Assembly (NCBI GenBank): GCA_020056545.1
Contig: JAGVHM010000197.1
Coordinates: 1 to 6,291 of the forward strand
DNA length: 6,291 nt
Source: a bacterium
Lineage (GTDB): Bacteria > Desulfobacterota > Deferrimicrobia > Deferrimicrobiales > Deferrimicrobiaceae
Direction: 5' to 3'
Made by a program: the position numbers and the translations under genes. The notes under the pieces were generated by a model. The model was not told the DNA's origin, searched no databases, and saw nothing but the letters and a program-made list of their open reading frames with translations. Shown here in pieces: positions 1 to 6,245 of this stretch (its first letter is position 1; each line of letters opens with the position of its first letter).

Positions 1-2
1 AG

Positions 3-2717
3 CTTCTGGCCGCGGCCGGACGGAGCGAGCGCCAGGCGAGGTACCTCGCCGCCAGGGCCGCGACCGAATGGCGCGTCGAAGACCGAAGGATGGATCTCCT
101 TGCGGAGGCGATCCGGCATTGGGAGGCGGCCCTTCCCTCGTCCGGGGAAGCAAGCCACTTCGCCGACGAGGCCCTGTACGCGCTGGGGGAACTGCGTTTC
201 GAGGAGGCGGAAACGCGGTTCCTGCAGAAGGAAGAGGGTATCGGAGAGAGCCCGGACTTCTCCGTACCCATCTCCCTTTTCCGCAAGGTCATCGAAGATC
301 ATCCGGAAAGTCCATACGGGGAACAGGCATGCTACGGCCTGGCCCTCTCCTTCCAGGAGGCCGGTGCGGCGGACAACGCCGTCGCGTCCATGAAGAATCT
401 GCTCGCCCGGTATCCCGCCACCCGGTTCGCCGACGAGCTCCATCTTCGACTGGGCGAATACGCCTTCGACGAATCCGATCACGGGGGGGCGGAGAAGTTC
501 TACATGAAGGTATCGGCGGGCGCGGCGCCGGAGGTCCGCGTCACCGCCCTGTTCAAGCTGGGATGGTCCCGTTTCCTGCAGGGCCGCTCCGGGGAAGCCG
601 TCGAGCCGTTCCTCCAGGCTCTTATGCTTTCCGGCGCCGCTCTTAAAACCGGAGGGGTTCCCGGGGAGGCGCTCGCAATGGCGGCGCGCGCTCTCGTGGA
701 ATCCAACCTGACGCCTGAAGCCGAGTCTCTCCTCGCCCGGAGGGGCGGATCCGGGCTCGGACCCGCGCTTCTCCTTCAGATCCAGAACATCCTGGAAACG
801 CAGAACCGTTACGCGGAGTCGGCAGGAATCGCCGACCGGATGGGGAATAACTACCCCATGGCCGCGGAGCGGGTCGATGCGGAGCTGGCCGCGGTCGAGG
901 CGCTCCGGAAGGCCGGCAGGGAAGACGAGAGTTTTGCACGCAAGGGCGGGTTCCACCGGATTTTCGGTCCCGGAAGCGCCTGGCAGGCCTTTCCCGCGAG
1001 ATCGTCCGGGGAAGCGGGGCGGGCCAACGCGGTCTCCGAGGAGGCGATGCGCGGCGCGGCTTTCCATTTCCACGCGCGGTCGCGACAGTCTCCCCCGGGG
1101 GACCGCCTCGCGGTTCTCGCCCTTTACGACGCCCACACCGCTCTTTTCCCCGCCGCGCCGAAGGCGGACGAGATCGCATACCAGCGGGCATGGCTGCTGT
1201 TCGAGGCCGGACGTAAACGCGAGGCGGCAACGGCCTTCGAGAAGACAGCCCTCCGTCCCGGTGGGACGAGAGGGGAAGCCTCCTGGTACATGGCCATACA
1301 GTGCGCCAAGGACATCTCGTCCCCCTCCGACACTGCGTCGCAGGAAGATATCGTCCGGCTGTGCGGCGAATACGGCCGCTCGTTCCCCCGCGGGGAGCGT
1401 ATCTTCCCCGTTTCGATGGATCGAGCCAGGGCACACGCCAATCTGCGGCAGTTCGCCAAGGCGGCCGAAACCGCGGAGAAGGCCGCCGGCATCGCCGGGA
1501 CTCACGCCGAGCTGCGGTCCGCGCTGCGCCTATGGGGGGATGCGCGCTTCGAGATGGAGGATTTCGCGGAAGCCGAGAAGGCGTTCCGCGCACTGCTGCG
1601 GGCGTCCCCGTCCCCGGAGGAAGCCAGGGAGGCCGGGAAATGGATCGGCTTTTCCATGTTCCGGCGCGCCGAAAGGATGCCGCAGGACAAGCCGGCTGAT
1701 GCCGCGGAGCAATTCGCGCGCGTTGACCGCGAGTTTCCTCTCCTCGAAATCGCGCCGGTTGCACGGTTCCGGGCGGGGACCGCGTACGCGGCGGCGGGGA
1801 AAAACCGGGAGGCGATCGCGGCGCTCCTGACCGTCGAATCCGCAAAGGGAGAACCGGGCCTGTCGATCGACGCGACCCGGTTGCTTTCCCGGCTATACGA
1901 AAAGGCCGGGGACGCCGTGGCCGCGGCGGAGCGGTACGAACGGCTCGCCACCGCCGGCAGCCCCCCACGCGAGGAGGCTGCAAGGAACCTTCTTCGGGCG
2001 GCCGATCTGTATTCCGCGGGCAGGGACGAGGCGCGCGCGAGGAGTAGCCTCCACGCCGCCGCTTCCCTTCCCGGGGTCCCGCCGGATCTGCGCATGCAAT
2101 GCCTCTTCCGCGCGGGCGAGAGCGCGCGAAAGGAGGGAAAGCTAAGGGAAGCGGACAGATACTACGACGAGACGGCCGCCGTGCATGCGACATCCCCGGA
2201 AGCGGCGCCGGCGGTGGCAGCCAAGGCTCTCTTCCTGAGGGCCGAAAACCGTCTCCTTGGATACCACGAGATTTCAATCGCGCCACCGCTGGAAAAGACA
2301 TTCCGGGCGAAGCAGGCGGCGCTGGAGGAAAGCGCGAAGCTCTACGTTGAGGCGGTCCGTTGGGGGGACGCACAGACGGTATCGGCCTCACTTCACCGGC
2401 TCGGCGAGGCGTTCGAGGATTTCCGTTCCGCGATCCTTTCCTCCCCTCCCCCCCGGGGGCTGTCCGATCGGGAGCGCGAAGAATACTTCTTTCTGCTCGA
2501 GGAAAAGGCCGGACCCATCGAGGAGAAGGCGGTTGAGGCATATATCAGGAACCTGCGGCAGGCCGTCGGCGCGGATCACCGATCCGAATGGGTCGACAGG
2601 AGCCTTATGCGGCTGAAAACCTTGCGGCCGGCACGCTTCGGGAAAAAAGGGGAATACGCCATTCCCGTCCTTACCGTCCCCGCGTTTCTCGGGGTAATAG
2701 AGAGGAGCGCACCGTGA
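3..2717 (+). CDS. Long TPR-repeat protein, 5'-truncated by window edge (GltD/AgmU-like scaffold candidate)
   Basis: The frame is open from codon 3 to the TGA at 2715-2717 (904 codons visible). The first ATG, at 90, is probably internal: the 29 codons before it read as TPR-like helix (e.g. QARYLAARAATEWR) running straight into the next helix, and no Shine-Dalgarno precedes it. Counting from the codon at 90, degenerate TPR helix pairs recur at about 25-180, 195-275, 340-400, 445-550, 555-655 and 665-700. Typical signatures are YALGELRFEEAE, LRLGEYAFDE and LWGDARFEMEDFAEAEKAF. The C-terminal stretch (about 730-850: PLEKTF, LGEAFEDF, SSPPPRGL, EEKAVEAYIRN) resembles the conserved tail of long TPR proteins in deltaproteobacterial envelope clusters. 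Such proteins are protein-protein scaffolds, usually periplasmic; any export signal would lie outside the window. GltD/AgmU kinship rests on gene order and architecture, not alignment. Homopolymers G7 (483-489) and C7 (2448-2454) keep the frame intact. Confidence 0.88.
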   Translation, partial: LLAAAGRSERQARYLAARAATEWRVEDRRMDLLAEAIRHWEAALPSSGEASHFADEALYALGELRFEEAETRFLQKEEGIGESPDFSVPISLFRKVIEDHPESPYGEQACYGLALSFQEAGAADNAVASMKNLLARYPATRFADELHLRLGEYAFDESDHGGAEKFYMKVSAGAAPEVRVTALFKLGWSRFLQGRSGEAVEPFLQALMLSGAALKTGGVPGEALAMAARALVESNLTPEAESLLARRGGSGLGPALLLQIQNILETQNRYAESAGIADRMGNNYPMAAERVDAELAAVEALRKAGREDESFARKGGFHRIFGPGSAWQAFPARSSGEAGRANAVSEEAMRGAAFHFHARSRQSPPGDRLAVLALYDAHTALFPAAPKADEIAYQRAWLLFEAGRKREAATAFEKTALRPGGTRGEASWYMAIQCAKDISSPSDTASQEDIVRLCGEYGRSFPRGERIFPVSMDRARAHANLRQFAKAAETAEKAAGIAGTHAELRSALRLWGDARFEMEDFAEAEKAFRALLRASPSPEEAREAGKWIGFSMFRRAERMPQDKPADAAEQFARVDREFPLLEIAPVARFRAGTAYAAAGKNREAIAALLTVESAKGEPGLSIDATRLLSRLYEKAGDAVAAAERYERLATAGSPPREEAARNLLRAADLYSAGRDEARARSSLHAAASLPGVPPDLRMQCLFRAGESARKEGKLREADRYYDETAAVHATSPEAAPAVAAKALFLRAENRLLGYHEISIAPPLEKTFRAKQAALEESAKLYVEAVRWGDAQTVSASLHRLGEAFEDFRSAILSSPPPRGLSDREREEYFFLLEEKAGPIEEKAVEAYIRNLRQAVGADHRSEWVDRSLMRLKTLRPARFGKKGEYAIPVLTVPAFLGVIERSAP
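2701..2707 (+). promoter_or_regulatory. Ribosome binding site deciding the GTG start at 2714
   Basis: AGAGGAG lies 6 nt upstream of the GTG at 2714, inside the last codons of the preceding gene. It is a strong Shine-Dalgarno match. It favours 2714 over the in-frame ATG at 2588, which would overlap the upstream gene by 130 nt and would bury the lipoprotein signal. Confidence 0.75.
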
Positions 2718-3871
2718 GCCGGCGCAAAGCCGCGTTGGCGGGGGCGCTCGCCGCCGCAATGGCGGTCTCCGCCTGCGGGCTCCGGAAGTACGTCTGGTGG
2801 CCTTCGCCCCCCAGGAATGTCATGCGGGAAACAGCCCGGCCGCCGGTCGCGGAAATCCCGAAGGCGACGCAGGACTTCTCGAAAGCGTACTCGGAGGCGA
2901 TCGCAAGGACCAGGGAAGCGGTTTCCCGCGGCGCCGGTAAAGAGGCGCTCCCCCTTTGGAAAGCCATGGAGGGAAGCCCGTGGGAAGCCGACGCCATTTT
3001 CCACCAGGGGGTCCTCCTGCAGCTTGACCAGGACTTCGACGCGGCGGCCGCGCACTACCGCCGGCTCGCGGAGCGCTCTCCCGTCCACGAGCCTGCGGCG
3101 GCCAACCTGCTGGGCATCCACCTCCTGCGCGGAGATAACAAGGAGGCGGGCGCACTGGCCGACCGGCTTCTCCCCGCGGGAGCGGTACCGCCGCCCGGCA
3201 TGCCGCCGGAGCTCGCCGCAAACATTGCCGCGGCGCTGTTGGAGAGGGGCGATTTGGACCGGGCCGCATCGATCCTCCTCGCCATGCGAACCAGGGGGGA
3301 TTACCCCGCTTCCCTTTCCTGGAACATGGCGGTCCTCGCATACCGGCAGGGCAACGTCGACACAGCCCGCCGGCTGGCCGCGAAGATACATCCCGACACC
3401 GCCGCCCTCTTTCCTGTCGCGGTATCCCGGTTCGCGTGGGACAGGGAAGCCGCAACGATCCCCAAGATGGAGAAAGCGCCCGGCGCGGAGGGAAGGATGG
3501 CGGCGCTCGCTGGCAACCTGGCCGCCTTCGAGGGGTACAGGAAAGGGAACCTGGCCGCCGCGGAAACCATACTTGCCCTGAGGCCTAAGGACGCGGAATC
3601 CTTCCCGGAGATCCATTCTAATTCGGGCCTTGTGCAGATGGAGCGGGGGAATTGGAAGGATGCCCGGGCGAGCCTCGAAAGAGCCGTCAGGGAAAAGCCG
3701 GGGATGCCTGAAGGATGGATCAACCTCGGCCTCTTCAAGGAGGTCTACGAAGGGAACGCCTCCGGAGCGATGGAGTGCTACCGGCGGTATGTTACATTGA
3801 ACGGCAACAGGAAGGACGAGGTCCTCCAGTGGATCGAATGGCTGGAAAAATCGCCGCCGCAGCGGCAGTAG
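2714..3871 (+). CDS. TPR-repeat outer-membrane lipoprotein (GltE/AglT-like candidate)
   Basis: This is a 385-residue protein starting at GTG 2714, with that start sharing GTGA with the upstream stop. The N-terminus is a lipoprotein signal: basic MSRRK, an alanine-rich hydrophobic core and lipobox VSAC, with Cys21 as the lipidated residue. Gly at +2 (no Asp retention signal) predicts sorting to the outer membrane, facing the periplasm. TPR-like helix pairs run through about 90-220 (IFHQGVLLQLDQDFDAAAAHY; NIAAALLERGDLDRAASILL; WNMAVLAYRQGNVDTARRLA). A clearer C-terminal pair spans about 310-372 (SGLVQMERGNWKDARASLE, then INLGLFKEVYEGNASGAME). The likely role is an outer-membrane-anchored adaptor in the complex encoded by this operon. 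Architecture and position between a long TPR protein and a small secreted protein match AglT/GltE of myxobacterial gliding clusters. The fold call is firm; the orthology is inference. Its last 34 nt overlap the next gene. Confidence 0.88.
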   Translation: MSRRKAALAGALAAAMAVSACGLRKYVWWPSPPRNVMRETARPPVAEIPKATQDFSKAYSEAIARTREAVSRGAGKEALPLWKAMEGSPWEADAIFHQGVLLQLDQDFDAAAAHYRRLAERSPVHEPAAANLLGIHLLRGDNKEAGALADRLLPAGAVPPPGMPPELAANIAAALLERGDLDRAASILLAMRTRGDYPASLSWNMAVLAYRQGNVDTARRLAAKIHPDTAALFPVAVSRFAWDREAATIPKMEKAPGAEGRMAALAGNLAAFEGYRKGNLAAAETILALRPKDAESFPEIHSNSGLVQMERGNWKDARASLERAVREKPGMPEGWINLGLFKEVYEGNASGAMECYRRYVTLNGNRKDEVLQWIEWLEKSPPQRQ

Positions 3872-4089
3872 CCCTGCTGCTTTCGGCCCCGCTCGCCTTC
3901 GGCGAGGCGGCGAAGGGGAAAAGCCTCCATCGCCTCGGCGAGGTCAGAATAGTGGGAAGTGCCGAGCATCCCGGCGTCCTCTTCTTTCTCCCGCGCGCCA
4001 AGTTCCGCCTGCTTCCCGTCCGGGAGCGTCACGGGGGAAAGGAACGCATCCTGCGGGACGACAGCCTGAAAGAGGGATTCCCGGAATGA
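3838..4089 (+). CDS. Small secreted/periplasmic protein of unknown function (GltF position)
   Basis: This 83-residue protein starts at ATG 3838, inside the end of the upstream gene in another frame. The start is chosen because it gives a clean Sec signal peptide: MAGK, a hydrophobic core AAAAAVALLLSAPLA, then AFG before Glu23 as the probable cleavage site. A longer in-frame start at 3715 would add 41 residues of out-of-frame shadow sequence. The Shine-Dalgarno is weak (GGA at 3831-3833), so translation probably depends on coupling to the upstream gene. The mature chain of about 61 residues is basic and Cys-free. It has a compact core, LGEVRIVGSAEHPGVLFFLP then AKFRLLPVRER, that looks like a few beta strands, and a charged tail (RILRDDSLKEG). 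I recognise no named domain. The place between a TPR lipoprotein and a PglI-like protein is the one gltF holds in M. xanthus. Sequence homology to GltF is not established here. Confidence 0.8.
   Translation: MAGKIAAAAAVALLLSAPLAFGEAAKGKSLHRLGEVRIVGSAEHPGVLFFLPRAKFRLLPVRERHGGKERILRDDSLKEGFPE
4071..4077 (+). promoter_or_regulatory. Ribosome binding site for the TonB-like gene
   Basis: AGAGGGA lies 8 nt before the ATG at 4086, within the end of the small secreted gene. Together with the ATGA stop/start overlap it supports the 4086 start and coupled translation. Confidence 0.65.
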
Positions 4090-4997
4090 ACGGGGAGTTT
4101 CCCTTCGACGGAATCCATGTGCGTCTGGACTCGAGGCGGCAACGGCTCTTCGGCGTCGCGCTCATGATGTCGCTGGCTCTCCACATCGCGGGGCTTGTAA
4201 CGAGCCCCTACTGGCAGTCGCGCCCCGCATCGCCGGAAGACTTCATGCAGGTCGACATCGCCGAGATACCTCCGCAGGAGCTGCCGAAGCTCCCGGATCT
4301 GCCGCCCGCCATGCCGCCATTATCTCCAGCGCAGGAGGCCGCGCCGAATACGAAAGGAGCATCCCACGCCCCGAAGCCGGCCCCGACGCGGGAAATGATA
4401 CGTGAGAAAGTCGCCAGGCGCGGGATCCTGAAGATGATCACGCCGGAACAGCGGGGCGACGGGGGCGCCGACCTGTTCTCCGGCATCAGGATTCCGAAGG
4501 ACACCCGGCTCGCATCGAAGGGTTCGCCTTCCATTCCGTACAGCACATCTCCTGCCGGGGAGGAAGATCCTTCCAAGTTGGGAAGGGCCACGGGAATCGG
4601 GAAGCATGTCGACACCGCTTCCAGGGCGTCCAGGGAACTTTCCTCCCGGATCTTCCGGACGGATTCGGGGCTGGAAGGAGAAATCAGCGGCGGGATCGGC
4701 GACGAGAACCGGACCTCCGGGGCGATCTCGTCCAGGGTTTCGCAGTATCGCAGCGGAATCCGGTACGCCTACAACAGGGAGTTGCTGAAAAACCCCTCCT
4801 TGAGCGGCAGGATCGTGGTCGCTTTCGTAATCCTCCCCGATGGCTCGGTGGAATCGCCGGAAATCCGGCAGAGCAGCGTCAACTGGCCCCCGCTCGACGA
4901 GGCCGTGCTCCAGAGGCTCCGCAACTGGAAATTTCCGAAATCGCGGGGAACGGCGGTGCGCGTGGTCTTCCCATTCGTGTTCCACCCAGAAATGTAG
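4086..4997 (+). CDS. TonB-like energy transducer with AgmX/PglI C-terminal domain (GltG/PglI-like candidate)
   Basis: This is a 303-residue single-pass inner-membrane protein. A cytoplasmic N-terminus of about 20 residues (basic SRRQR) leads into one membrane helix at about 21-39 (LFGVALMMSLALHIAGLVT). The helix carries Ser29-x3-His33, the SxxxH motif TonB uses to couple to ExbB/ExbD. Next come a proline-rich periplasmic linker (about 61-100), a short KVARRGILKMI segment (about 108-118) of the kind seen in AgmX/PglI-type proteins, and a Ser/Gly-rich stretch to about 215. The C-terminal domain (about 217-303) matches the AgmX/PglI or TonB-C pattern: LLKNPSLSGRIVVAFVI, PDGSV, SS, NWKFP, FPFVF. 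By family knowledge it passes proton-motive energy from a TolQR/ExbBD-type motor to periplasmic partners. The protein has no cysteine; Ala228 and Ala273 sit where many family members have a Cys pair. The partner motor is not in this window. Confidence 0.9.
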   Translation: MNGEFPFDGIHVRLDSRRQRLFGVALMMSLALHIAGLVTSPYWQSRPASPEDFMQVDIAEIPPQELPKLPDLPPAMPPLSPAQEAAPNTKGASHAPKPAPTREMIREKVARRGILKMITPEQRGDGGADLFSGIRIPKDTRLASKGSPSIPYSTSPAGEEDPSKLGRATGIGKHVDTASRASRELSSRIFRTDSGLEGEISGGIGDENRTSGAISSRVSQYRSGIRYAYNRELLKNPSLSGRIVVAFVILPDGSVESPEIRQSSVNWPPLDEAVLQRLRNWKFPKSRGTAVRVVFPFVFHPEM

Positions 4998-5006
4998 GCC
5001 TCCGCG

Positions 5007-6002
5007 ATGAGGAGATTCCTCCACCGCCTGCTTCCATGGCTTCTCGCAGCCGGAGCCGCTTTTTTCGTCGCAAGCCGGCCCTACGCGGCCGGTGTCCCTC
5101 CCCCTCCCGCATGCAACACGTCGGTCGATCCGTGCGAGCGTCTTTCCTGGATCGAGCAGGTCCTGTGGAGCCGCGACAAGGAAGCGATCCCGCACTTGAG
5201 GGCGATGGCCGCCGGGGACGCGCACGAGCGTACCCGCGAGAGAAGCCTGGGGGCCCTTGTCACGCTCGGGGACTCAACCGCCCCCAATGTCTTCTTCGAC
5301 CGGCTGGCCGCGGACAAGGCCCCGTCGGTGAGGCGGGCCGCCGCCGAAGGGATCGGCATACTGAATCTTCCCGGCCCGCTTCACCGCCTGACCGAGCGCC
5401 TGCAGAAAGATCCCCAGCCGCTGGTGCGCGCGGAATGCGCCCGGGCAATGGGGCGGACGGGGGGAGTCCCGGCGGAACCGTTCCTCTCGATCGCGCTGCT
5501 TACGGATCCTTCTTCTTCGGTCCGCGCCTTGAGCGCAGAGGCGCTCGCCCGGCTGCGGACCCCGTCGGCGGCGGAGCCGCTCAAGCAGGCCGTGCAGGAC
5601 CAGGATCAGCTCGTCCGGCTATATGCGATCCGGGGCCTCGTGGAAACCGTCGTTTCCGCTTCCGTCCCCCTTTTTACGAACGTATGGGAGACGACGGACG
5701 ATCCCGAGATGCGGTTGGAGGCTTTCCGGGGACTGATGCTTTCGGGAGAATCCGACAGGTGGAGGGAAACCGGGCTGGCGGACCAGGATGAACGGATCCG
5801 GTTCCTCGCGTTGCAGGAATGGATTTCCCGCCTCTCCAGGCGCAAGGACATCCGGCTCGCGAGGGATCATGAAGCCGTGCGTCGGATAGAGAACTTCCTG
5901 TCCGACAAGTCCCGCGGCATCCGCGAGATCGCAAAATCCTTCCTTGAGAAACAGGGGCTGCGCGTCAAACCGTCAGGTTTCATCTACATAATCCAGAACT
6001 GA
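5007..6002 (+). CDS. Secreted HEAT-repeat protein
   Basis: This 331-residue protein ends at TGA 6000-6002. The N-terminus is a Sec signal peptide (MRRFLHR, a hydrophobic core about 8-23, probable cleavage near residues 27-29, YAAG). A proline-rich start to the mature chain contains Cys36 and Cys43 (ACNTSVDPCE), which could form a periplasmic disulfide; Cys144 is the only other cysteine. From about 57 to 317 there are roughly seven or eight HEAT-type helix pairs. The best are PSVRRAAAEGIGIL (about 106-119), PLVRAECARAMGRTG (138-152), SSVRALSAEALARL (170-183) and QLVRLYAIRGLVE (201-213), each with the Val-Arg and downstream Ala spacing typical of HEAT/PBS repeats. No catalytic motif is visible, so a periplasmic scaffold role is likely. 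It starts 9 nt after the TonB-like gene, has no strong Shine-Dalgarno, and is the last gene before the gap. I cannot match it to a named Glt component. Confidence 0.87.
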   Translation: MRRFLHRLLPWLLAAGAAFFVASRPYAAGVPPPPACNTSVDPCERLSWIEQVLWSRDKEAIPHLRAMAAGDAHERTRERSLGALVTLGDSTAPNVFFDRLAADKAPSVRRAAAEGIGILNLPGPLHRLTERLQKDPQPLVRAECARAMGRTGGVPAEPFLSIALLTDPSSSVRALSAEALARLRTPSAAEPLKQAVQDQDQLVRLYAIRGLVETVVSASVPLFTNVWETTDDPEMRLEAFRGLMLSGESDRWRETGLADQDERIRFLALQEWISRLSRRKDIRLARDHEAVRRIENFLSDKSRGIREIAKSFLEKQGLRVKPSGFIYIIQN

Positions 6003-6087
6003 CCGCCTGCCGCCACTCCTCCGGTCCGAAAACCAGACCCGGCGGAATCCCCGATCGTCCGGAATATACCCGGAAGTCGCTGCGCCT

Positions 6088-6119
6088 TACCCCTGATGTC
6101 ATCGGGAACGGGGTACCCC
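6088..6119. repeat. Overlapping inverted repeats with alternative pairings
   Basis: TACCCC (6088-6093) is complementary to GGGGTA (6110-6115), with a 16-nt interval. Inside that interval CCC-T-GAT (6091-6097) can pair with ATCGGG (6101-6106) around a 3-nt loop. The right arm also belongs to a perfect 10-nt palindrome GGGGTACCCC (6110-6119). The pairings are mutually exclusive in part. This could be a transcript-end structure, a protein binding site or part of a repeat element; the sequence alone does not decide. Confidence 0.45.
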
Positions 6120-6179
6120 AGGGAGCGAATTAAGTCCGGGAGAGGGGCCGGGGGCTCCGCGACCGGCTTGGTTCCCTGG
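6118..6179. repeat. Inverted repeat CCAGGGA / TCCCTGG
   Basis: CCAGGGA (6118-6124) and TCCCTGG (6173-6179) are exact 7-nt complements flanking a 48-nt GC-rich interior containing GGGGCCGGGGGC. The long loop makes simple terminator function unlikely. It may delimit a larger folded or repeated unit. Confidence 0.35.
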
Positions 6180-6189
6180 TTCCGCTGGA

Positions 6190-6245
6190 TTCCTCGCGGG
6201 GGACTTCCTCGCAGCTACGCTCGCGACCTGCGCCCGCTCGCTGCG
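6190..6245. repeat. Cluster of short direct and inverted repeats
   Basis: TTCCTCGC occurs at 6190-6197 and again at 6205-6212. CGCTCGC occurs at 6218-6224 and 6235-6241. CGCAGC (6210-6215) pairs with GCTGCG (6240-6245), giving a possible stem-loop. The near-periodic GCGAGC-type words (seen on the minus strand) resemble non-coding dispersed repeats found near gene ends in some GC-rich deltaproteobacterial genomes. That family assignment is an impression from memory. Confidence 0.35.

Noticed and set aside
877..1830. 317-codon plus-strand frame inside the long TPR gene
   Set aside because: Arg/Pro/Ser-rich alternative frame of a coding region with clear TPR content; no independent evidence of translation.
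2448..2459. C7G5 homopolymer tract in the TPR gene as a possible frameshift or phase-variable site
   Set aside because: The frame is intact on both sides and the tract encodes part of a motif (SSPPPRGL) that fits the C-terminal domain; seven bases is short for phase variation in GC-rich DNA.
643..2541. 632-codon open frame on the minus strand opposite the long TPR gene
   Set aside because: It is dominated by Arg, Pro, Ser and Gly with no domain pattern, while the plus strand shows coherent TPR helices over the same DNA. High GC suppresses stop codons and makes long antisense frames common.
2576..3616. 346-codon minus-strand frame opposite the lipoprotein gene
   Set aside because: Composition is Arg/Gly-rich without recognisable motifs, there is no ribosome site, and it lies fully opposite a well-supported gene.
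4320..5225. 301-codon minus-strand frame opposite the TonB-like and HEAT genes
   Set aside because: It spans two supported genes and their junction and has no signal, domain or start context; it is a GC-bias shadow.
6021..6042. Stem-loop after the last stop as an intrinsic terminator
   Set aside because: The stem is short and bulged and no T-rich tract follows, so it does not meet the usual pattern.
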